Source: Cyanobacteria bacterium UBA11372 (GTDB taxonomy: Bacteria > Cyanobacteriota > Cyanobacteriia > Cyanobacteriales > Aerosakkonemataceae). Taken from it: 9,401 nt of DNA. The translations under genes and the position numbers were made by a program. The stretch is from assembly GCA_003486675.1 (NCBI GenBank), contig DNGG01000652.1, positions 1 through 9,401 of the forward strand, in the 5' to 3' direction. Shown piece by piece: positions 5,364-9,401 of this stretch (position 1 is its first letter; each line of letters starts with the position of its first letter). Under the pieces are notes generated by a model that saw only the letters and a program-made list of their open reading frames with translations, made no database searches and was not told the origin of the DNA.

Positions 5364-5840
5364 CTACTGTTGACTAACGTTGCAACTAGAGATAGTGGTA
5401 GTCCAATTGCCTCTATTTGGACATCCAGAAGAGCCAACTCGGATTAAAATGGCTGTAGGTTGACTAGCTCCAGAAATCGTGAGAAAAACACGATTGGCGT
5501 CGTTACTAATATCGCCTAAAATATACTGATGTGGTGAAATACTGACGCGAACTTGTTGACCGGATAGTTGACCTAGCAAAGGAATTCCGATTTGCGGCTG
5601 TATGCTCAATAAATTGCCATTCTGAGTAACAGATATGCCATATTTACCGTTTTTTTGTCGCACTTTTGGATCGGGATCGATAGAAGCCATCACCCACTGA
5701 CCTGTGAGGCTGCGAGGGCTGTTAATATGGGGTTGAGTAGTGGGAGAATGTTGAGCAATGGTGCTGTGAGCGGTAATAGGTAAAGCAATCAGAGCGATCG
5801 CACTCACTTTAATCGCCCTTTTCGCTAGTTGCAAATGCAT
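5364..5840 (-). CDS. Small exported protein of unknown function
   Basis: I do not recognise this 158-aa protein. It starts with basic residues (Lys7, Arg8, Lys11), a hydrophobic segment (about 12-23) and a plausible signal-peptidase site near TIAQ (27-30), so export to the periplasm or beyond is likely. The mature part is Ser/Gln/Gly-rich with alternating beta-type stretches (YGISVTQNGNLLSIQ; VRVSISPHQYIL; RVFLTISG) suggesting a small beta-rich domain. The only two cysteines, Cys140 and Cys153 near the C-terminus, could form a disulfide. TGQWVMASIDPDP at 46-58 resembles the opening of lipocalin-like secreted domains, but that is a weak impression. The ATG has no clear Shine-Dalgarno. It lies 189 bp after the DUF3153-like gene on the same strand, with a strong hairpin in between, so it is probably a separate unit. 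Confidence 0.7.
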   Translation of the reverse strand: MHLQLAKRAIKVSAIALIALPITAHSTIAQHSPTTQPHINSPRSLTGQWVMASIDPDPKVRQKNGKYGISVTQNGNLLSIQPQIGIPLLGQLSGQQVRVSISPHQYILGDISNDANRVFLTISGASQPTAILIRVGSSGCPNRGNWTTTISSCNVSQQ

Positions 5841-5889
5841 ATAATTACAGCAAGTATCTTGTTGTGCAAACTTTCACTGTAGTAAATCC

Positions 5890-5918
5890 TGCAACGAGTT
5901 AATCTCTTAACCGTTGCA
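5890..5918. promoter_or_regulatory. Strong inverted repeat upstream of the exported-protein gene
   Basis: TGCAACGAGTTAA (5890-5902) pairs with TTAACCGTTGCA (5907-5918): twelve base pairs with one bulged A and a TCTC loop. It lies 50 bp before the minus-strand start at 5840. No T tract follows on either strand, so an operator or a leader hairpin is more likely than an intrinsic terminator. Confidence 0.4.
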
Positions 5919-6002
5919 AGATCTTGGTTACAGTCTATATTCCTCAAGTTAGTAGAAACTTGTGAAAACCCTGTGAAAACCTGGATTAAGTTTTCTTAAG
6001 GG

Positions 6003-6018
6003 TTTTGCTTGAGCAAAA
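6003..6018 (-). terminator. Candidate hairpin after the DUF3153-like gene
   Basis: TTTTGCTTGAGCAAAA forms a 7-bp stem with a 2-nt loop (or 6 bp with 4 nt), 11 bp beyond the stop codon on the minus strand. A proper T tail is missing on that strand, so termination is only suggested. Confidence 0.3.
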
Positions 6019-6029
6019 ACTATGAGATT

Positions 6030-6851
6030 TTAGGCTGAGGCGCGGGTAGGCTTTTTAGCCACCTCCAGCCCAAAATTGTATTTTAAATTAATTCCGGCGG
6101 CGACAAATAGGGCAATGATAACAGCACCAATTCCCAGAGGATTGGGTAGCCAAAATACTGCCTCTAGATGATTAAGTTTGCCCGCTTCAAGATGCCAAAT
6201 TAGCTGATGTCCTTGGTTTTGGCTTTCTGGTTTAATAGCTTTTTCACCTTGAGCAACGCTGCGGGCGCCCCAAGGAGTAGTGAGGCTAAACTCTAAATCT
6301 AAAATCGAAGCGGGATCGACTATAACGCTACCATCAGAAGCAAGACGGGAAAGCGATCGCAAGTCCAAATCGTAACTCAAGCGATTTCGCTGTAACAGCA
6401 ATAAGTTATTCTGCGTTAAGCTCAGGTGAGACTTAATTTCAGGCAAATTTGTATAAGCGGTGACAGCAGGTTGTTGCTTTCCCTTTTCCGTCGAGTTGAA
6501 AAACTGGTTAAACTTCTGCTCTAATTCGGCACCATAATAAAAAGGAATCGTCACCGTTAATTCGGTATCGGAAATGCGATCGCTTTTCCCTTGTAACTGC
6601 TTAGCCCGCACTTCGAGACTGTTTAACCATTCTTTTCCTGTTTCCGGACTCAACTTGGTAAACTGTTCTCCCAGCTTGATAGATTGTGCGATCGCGCCTT
6701 TGTTTGGACTATCAAAACTGACATCCAAATCGTAATCCACACACCCAGCTAGCAACAGCGAGGCTACCATTACCAATAACAGCAGCCGCGTTTGCAGCAC
6801 AAAGCCACCAATAGCCTGACTTACCGCTAAAACAGTTCGTTTTAAGAGCAT
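6030..6851 (-). CDS. DUF3153-like cyanobacterial lipoprotein with C-terminal membrane segment
   Basis: A cyanobacterial conserved protein of unknown function, recognised by overall character as DUF3153-like. With the ATG at 6851 it has 273 aa: a basic and hydrophobic leader, then LLLLVMVASLLLAGC with a lipobox (LLAGC, lipidated Cys37) directly followed by VDYDLDVSFDSPN. A mainly beta, Gln/Leu-rich body ends in a hydrophobic segment (about 235-256, PLGIGAVIIALFVAAGI) and a short basic tail, so it would be held in the membrane at both ends. Longer starts are open (ATG 6875, ATG 6935, ATG 6977), but the longest two overlap the preceding TPR gene and add a non-signal-like N-terminus. The 6851 start has GGAG 8 nt upstream. 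The TPR gene ends 68 bp before it, suggesting one transcript. Function unknown; an envelope role is inferred. Confidence 0.78.
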   Translation of the reverse strand: MLLKRTVLAVSQAIGGFVLQTRLLLLVMVASLLLAGCVDYDLDVSFDSPNKGAIAQSIKLGEQFTKLSPETGKEWLNSLEVRAKQLQGKSDRISDTELTVTIPFYYGAELEQKFNQFFNSTEKGKQQPAVTAYTNLPEIKSHLSLTQNNLLLLQRNRLSYDLDLRSLSRLASDGSVIVDPASILDLEFSLTTPWGARSVAQGEKAIKPESQNQGHQLIWHLEAGKLNHLEAVFWLPNPLGIGAVIIALFVAAGINLKYNFGLEVAKKPTRASA

Positions 6852-6919
6852 TTGCCTGACTCCGCTTCTTTTCATCCCGCTTCTTGCGTCTCTGCGGTTA
6901 ATTTTAGGCTGATTTTGGG

Positions 6920-7441
6920 TTAGCTTAGCCACCATAAGCCAACTAAAGTTATAGCGATCGCCGCCAACGCCACCCAAATAAACAGATTATCTTTTGTATT
7001 CACCTGGCTGAGATCCACAGGCTCTGGCTTAGGAGGAGTACGAGGCTTCGACTTAACTGGCGCAGCAGCCCGCCCTAAGCGAGTTTCTGCCGCATTATCC
7101 GGCAAAGACGCCAAATCTGGAATTTGAGTCATCCATTCGGCAGGGCGCTTCAGCTGCGGTGCTTCTAGGATATAACGCAAGCGGCGACCTTGCTTGCGAG
7201 TTTCGTAACTCGGATGACTTTCTAGCTTGGTACAAAGTGCAATAGCTTCCTGTCTTTGCCCCGCAGCTTCATACGCCGTCACCAGCCAAATTTGCACCTC
7301 GCCGCCCAAGCGCGAGTTTCTTTCTACCAAAGCAGCTGCCTTTTCTAAGCATTGCACCGATTGGCGATACTGACCGCGCTCAAACGCCGCTTTGCCAGCT
7401 TGGTACTCGGTTTTGACGATTTCTAAACTTTCTTGACTCAT
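6920..7441 (-). CDS. TPR-like protein with C-terminal membrane anchor
   Basis: Protein of 173 aa from the ATG at 7441. Residues 1-75 are helical with tetratricopeptide-like pairs (YQAGKAAFERGQYRQSVQCL; WLVTAYEAAGQRQEAIALC), the pattern of a protein-interaction scaffold. A basic middle (RKQGRRLRY, 82-90) and a Pro/Lys-rich linker (about 128-142) lead to a C-terminal hydrophobic helix (153-172, FIWVALAAIAITLVGLWWL). This suggests a tail-anchored protein with the TPR part in the cytosol. The frame is open further upstream (to ATG 7573), but that extension is Pro/Lys-rich, overlaps the preceding small gene by 95 bp and lacks TPR character. No clear Shine-Dalgarno precedes 7441. Partner and function are unknown; neighbours on both sides look co-transcribed. 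Confidence 0.78.
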   Translation of the reverse strand: MSQESLEIVKTEYQAGKAAFERGQYRQSVQCLEKAAALVERNSRLGGEVQIWLVTAYEAAGQRQEAIALCTKLESHPSYETRKQGRRLRYILEAPQLKRPAEWMTQIPDLASLPDNAAETRLGRAAAPVKSKPRTPPKPEPVDLSQVNTKDNLFIWVALAAIAITLVGLWWLS

Positions 7442-7478
7442 AGGTTTATGGCGATCGCTCTGAAGATCGTAACCTTTC

Positions 7479-7703
7479 TTAACAGTTTTTCGCCTCTTGG
7501 GATTGCCGCATGGGTGGGGCGGGGTGTGGTGGGTGACTTCGCAAACTTTCGAGTATGCGAAGATTTTCTGCAATTAGCTGGCGTAACTCTTGCAACTCTA
7601 GCTGCGTAGTCATCCGCGCCAGTATTTTATTAATTTTGAGCAACTGGTAAACCAGACAATTAACTTGATTTTTCAGCGTTTGAATCTCTTTTTCATTATT
7701 CAT
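7479..7703 (-). CDS. Small coiled-coil protein, first gene of the putative cassette
   Basis: Not recognised. The 74-aa product begins MNNEKEIQTLKNQVNCLVYQ and has regularly spaced Leu/Ile/Val through about residue 55, fitting one or two amphipathic helices or a short coiled coil. A Pro/His-rich tail (SHPPHPAPP) and a polar end follow. AAGGGG lies 9 nt before the ATG, the best ribosome-binding sequence in this part of the window, which argues that it is real despite its size. The stop is 37 bp before the TPR gene start. Its role may be oligomerisation or docking to the TPR protein (inference). Confidence 0.6.
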   Translation of the reverse strand: MNNEKEIQTLKNQVNCLVYQLLKINKILARMTTQLELQELRQLIAENLRILESLRSHPPHPAPPMRQSQEAKNC

Positions 7704-7764
7704 CGGTTTTTACCCCTTAACAGTAATTGCAAATGCCATACCCTTGTAATGGCAGAATGTTCTG

Positions 7765-7798
7765 TGAGCAAACCTACCACATATAGCAAGTTTGCTCA
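7765..7798. promoter_or_regulatory. 9-bp perfect inverted repeat upstream of the cassette
   Basis: TGAGCAAAC (7765-7773) and GTTTGCTCA (7790-7798) are exact inverted copies separated by 16 bp. They lie 62-95 bp before the start at 7703. The spacing suits a dimeric regulator, or the pair may be one more dispersed palindrome. TATATG on the minus strand lies inside the spacer and could be a weak -10. Confidence 0.35.
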
Positions 7799-7834
7799 TA
7801 CCAAGCCAAGTTAAACGCAAGCCAAATAATTCCG

Positions 7835-7862
7835 GCTAATAGCTAACAGCTAATTGCTAATT
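7835..7862 (+). repeat. Heptamer tandem repeat (GCTAATN)x4
   Basis: Units GCTAATA, GCTAACA, GCTAATT and GCTAATT differ from the GGTAATN family by one base and have the same 7-bp period. An inverted CAATTAGC at 7884-7891 faces the last unit. Confidence 0.8.
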
Positions 7863-7960
7863 GTAGGATTTCGCAGCCATTATCAATTAGCAAAAAAGCC
7901 ACGTTTATTTATACCGTTCATTTCGTTAAATGGTATCACTCTTGTTTGATTAATGTCCAC

Positions 7961-8035
7961 CCTGACGCTTGTTAGGGTAATAGCTTCAGCTTGATTTGCC
8001 CTAACACAAGTCAGGCTAACGAGCGTTAGGGCAAA
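7961..8035. repeat. Nested inverted repeats with GTTAGGG/CCCTAAC cores
   Basis: CCTGAC...TTAGGG (7961-7977) matches the reverse complement of 7999-8015 at 14 of 17 positions. TTTGCCCTAAC (7995-8005) and GTTAGGGCAAA (8025-8035) are exact inverted copies. CTAACG-AG-CGTTAG (8016-8029) is a further small hairpin. The pieces overlap, so alternative hairpins compete. Confidence 0.6.
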
Positions 8036-8110
8036 ACGATCGATGAAAATTACAATCTTTTAGTTATACCAATTTCCCTTGATAACGCTTATCATCAACA
8101 TATAAGGATT

Positions 8111-8173
8111 GTAGGGGCGGGTTTTACCAGTTAGTTTTGATAAAAACAAACAGCTGAAGTAAACCCGCCCCGC
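8111..8173. repeat. Short inverted-end element (MITE-like), copy 2
   Basis: It opens with GTAGGGGCGGGTTTTACC like copy 1 at 4099 and closes with GTAAACCCGCCCC. The exact ends GGGGCGGGTTT (8114-8124) and AAACCCGCCCC (8161-8171) enclose 36 bp. The interior differs from copy 1, so only the ends are conserved. Confidence 0.75.
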
Positions 8174-8287
8174 CCCAAGTGTTTCGCATTCATAGGAAAA
8201 CGGTATTATCTAGTTTTTTACGGAACGTCGAATAACTTTGGATTTTAACCAAAAATTTCTCCAGTGCCGCGATCTACAGGATGAAAT

Positions 8288-9019
8288 TTATTTCACTGAT
8301 TTACCAATATAATTTATTGAAGTATCATCATTTATTTTTACAGGCAACTCTCTAGTATTCCAATAATTTATGTAATTAAATAACTTTAAATTTAACCCAT
8401 CGCCAAAAATATCAAATCCTTTAATATCGATATTTTTAAATTCCGCAAATTGTAACCATTGGGTTAACTCTTCTGGCTTAATAAACTTATTCCAATCATG
8501 AACGCCCCGATCGATTTGCATCAAAATATTTTCCAATAGCCAAATCATCACCAATTTTGACTTAAAAGTTCTGTTAATAGTGTCAAATAAAAACAATCCA
8601 TTTGGCTTTAATACCCTGTAAACTTCTGAAATAACTTGCTCTACATTTTCTACATGTTCTAGAACATCAACGCATACCACCACATCAAATGTAGCATCGC
8701 CGTAAGGAATATTTTCAGCAACTGCCTGCCGATAATCTATTTTAAATCCATTACTTTCCGCGTGTTTTTGAGCAGCTTGAATGCATTTAGACGATTGGTC
8801 TATCCCCGATACAACTACGCCCTTCGCAGCCATAAATTCAGAGGAAAACCCCCCCCCACAGCCGACATCCAAGGCTTTTAATCCTCGCCAATTAGAGACA
8901 TATCTATCAAAAAATTCAAATCGGGATTTATTTATATGATTTAAGGTATAAATTTTTTCCTTGGGATTCCACCATCGCTCTGCATATAAATCATAAAGTT
9001 CCAAGTTATTTTTTTTCAT
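8288..9019 (-). CDS. UbiG/Coq3-family SAM-dependent O-methyltransferase
   Basis: Class I SAM methyltransferase of 243 aa, close in length and order to the 240-aa E. coli UbiG that methylates ubiquinone precursors. Visible motifs: YAERWWNP (12-19) and LNHINKSR (26-33) at the N-terminus as in UbiG (RWW, LHRINPLR), SAM motif I LDVGCGGG (50-57), acidic position GID (72-74), DVLEHV (118-123), LKPNG (137-141), and HDWNKFIKPEEL (174-185), which parallels HDVKKFIKPAEL of UbiG. The ATG at 9019 gives the family length; the frame is open to a TTG at 9091, but those 24 residues look unlike UbiG. There is no Shine-Dalgarno at a good distance. Cyanobacteria use plastoquinone and are not known to make ubiquinone, so the substrate is probably another catechol or a secondary metabolite. 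The coding DNA is AT-rich except for a G9 run within motif I, and it has no HIP1 site. Confidence 0.85.
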   Translation of the reverse strand: MKKNNLELYDLYAERWWNPKEKIYTLNHINKSRFEFFDRYVSNWRGLKALDVGCGGGFSSEFMAAKGVVVSGIDQSSKCIQAAQKHAESNGFKIDYRQAVAENIPYGDATFDVVVCVDVLEHVENVEQVISEVYRVLKPNGLFLFDTINRTFKSKLVMIWLLENILMQIDRGVHDWNKFIKPEELTQWLQFAEFKNIDIKGFDIFGDGLNLKLFNYINYWNTRELPVKINDDTSINYIGKSVK

Positions 9020-9178
9020 AGTTAGTTGGTTGTTACTCCCAGTGCTTCTGCTCAGAGCTTGCACCTTGGCTAACACCTTAGTTTCTGGCAAATAGCTAAA
9101 CTTGAAAACCTAGATTTTTCGTAAAGAAACAACGGTTTCAAGGCTGGTTGAAAATGGTGCAAGATGCGAGTCTGCAAG

Positions 9179-9243
9179 GAAACCCGGTTTCTGTGGAAAA
9201 TCTTGGATTGGGTGACTAGATATCTCCGCAGAAACCGGGTTTC
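9179..9243. repeat. Exact 15-bp inverted repeat between argB and the methyltransferase gene
   Basis: GAAACCCGGTTTCTG (9179-9193) and CAGAAACCGGGTTTC (9229-9243) are exact reverse complements 35 bp apart. The match extends to 18 of 19 when the next four bases inward are counted. It lies 12 bp past the argB stop on the transcript side, so the RNA could fold into a long hairpin that ends or stabilises the argB message. A related, decayed copy is at 5217-5242. Confidence 0.7.
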
Positions 9244-9254
9244 TAAACCCGTGA

Positions 9255-9401
9255 CTACTGCCTGATAAACTCAGAGGCAACGATCATCGAACCAATCCCA
9301 GCGTCGGTAAAAATTTCCAACAGCAGGGCGTGGGGAATTCGACCGTCGATAATGTGGGTAGCGCGGACGCCTTGAGCGAGACTCCGCACGCAACAATTTA
9401 C
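9255..9401 (-). CDS. argB: N-acetylglutamate kinase, C-terminal part (gene runs off the right edge)
   Basis: The last 48 codons of a gene whose 5' part is outside the window; the stop is TAG (9255-9257). The translated end contains VRATHIIDGRIPHALLLEIF and then TDAGIGSMI, the conserved C-terminal stretch of ArgB, the enzyme that phosphorylates N-acetylglutamate in arginine synthesis. The ending ASEFIRQ adds a short tail. In cyanobacteria this enzyme is feedback-inhibited by arginine and relieved by binding of PII, whose gene lies at 2405-2743 here. The fragment is too short to be listed among long open frames, but the motif and an uninterrupted frame to the edge make the call secure. Confidence 0.93.
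   Translation of the reverse strand, partial: VNCCVRSLAQGVRATHIIDGRIPHALLLEIFTDAGIGSMIVASEFIRQ

Larger units (their letters stand above)
7704..8287. other. Repeat-rich 584-bp intergenic region
   Basis: No credible gene is seen between the small coiled-coil gene and the methyltransferase gene, both on the minus strand. The stretch contains a 9-bp inverted repeat (7765-7798), a GCTAATN heptamer array (7835-7862) with an inverted CAATTAGC (7884-7891), the palindrome-like ATACCGTTCATTT/AAATGGTAT (7911-7936), nested GTTAGGG/CCCTAAC inverted repeats (7961-8035) and the second MITE-like element (8111-8173). It must also hold the promoter of the cassette, which I could not place with confidence. Confidence 0.6.

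Noticed and set aside
5129..5377. 82-codon plus-strand open frame in the gap after the hydrolase gene
   Set aside because: It is built from degenerate repeat sequence and runs into the antisense of the exported-protein gene; no Shine-Dalgarno.
6852..6977. Longer start of the DUF3153-like lipoprotein
   Set aside because: The longest starts overlap the end of the TPR gene and put charged, non-signal sequence before the lipobox; ATG 6851 has GGAG and a normal lipoprotein leader. ATG 6875 remains possible.
7442..7573. N-terminal extension of the TPR gene to the ATG at 7573
   Set aside because: The added 44 residues overlap the small coiled-coil gene, are Pro/Lys-rich and unlike the helical TPR part; the ATG at 7441 gives a proper N-terminus.
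7704..8287. Possible tRNA or structured RNA gene in the long spacer
   Set aside because: The inverted repeats do not form a cloverleaf and there is no CCA-proximal acceptor pairing or T-loop consensus; they are better explained as dispersed repeats.
9020..9091. TTG-initiated extension of the methyltransferase
   Set aside because: It adds 24 residues absent from UbiG-type proteins; the ATG at 9019 gives the family length. A TTG start is accepted for glnB only because the conserved N-terminus and an upstream stop require it.

Overview
The window comes from a cyanobacterium, most likely a filamentous non-heterocystous one of the Oscillatoria/Microcoleus kind (genus-level placement is inference). 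The direct evidence is twelve exact HIP1 octamers (GCGATCGC), dispersed 7-bp tandem repeats (GGTAATN/NATTACC) in the intergenic regions, a PII protein with the cyanobacterial T-loop (Ser49, Tyr51), and several proteins of cyanobacteria-typical type (a cyanobacterial-style phosphohexomutase, a DUF3153-like lipoprotein).

Layout. Plus strand: a phosphoglucomutase/phosphomannomutase (172-1632) and the ITP/XTP pyrophosphatase rdgB (1753-2352). Convergent to these on the minus strand is glnB (2405-2743), the nitrogen/carbon signal protein PII, read from a TTG start. A 378-bp divergent spacer with an NtcA-type box separates glnB from a plus-strand pair of hydrolases: an exported cyclase/kynurenine-formamidase-family protein (3122-3961) and an alpha/beta hydrolase that carries the complete active-site set of fluoroacetate dehalogenases (4223-5098). 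From 5364 to the right edge everything reads on the minus strand: a small exported protein of unknown function (5364-5840); a putative three-gene cassette of small coiled-coil protein (7479-7703), TPR-like protein with a C-terminal anchor (6920-7441) and DUF3153-like lipoprotein (6030-6851); a 584-bp repeat-filled spacer; a UbiG/Coq3-family methyltransferase (8288-9019); and the 3' end of argB (9255 to the edge).

How the genes relate. The clearest functional link is between glnB and argB: in cyanobacteria PII binds and activates the ArgB enzyme, N-acetylglutamate kinase, under nitrogen sufficiency. Both are here, about 6.5 kb apart, in separate transcription units. The cassette at 6030-7703 looks like an envelope-associated unit of unknown role. 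The other genes are housekeeping (sugar phosphate metabolism, nucleotide pool cleaning) or small-molecule enzymes without a clear shared pathway.

The noncoding DNA is unusually structured. Three intergenic gaps are bracketed by oppositely oriented arrays of the same heptamer. Two copies, plus degenerate pieces, of a short element with GGGGCGGGTTT inverted ends occur. A second repeat family (GAAACCCGGTTTCTG) forms a hairpin at 9179-9243 and has a related fragment at 5217-5242. No rRNA, tRNA, CRISPR array, transposase or phage gene was seen. I see no convincing new multi-gene defence or biosynthetic system. The items most worth following are the dehalogenase-like enzyme, the heptamer-armed intergenic elements, the G9 tract in the methyltransferase SAM motif, and the TTG-started glnB with its NtcA-type box.
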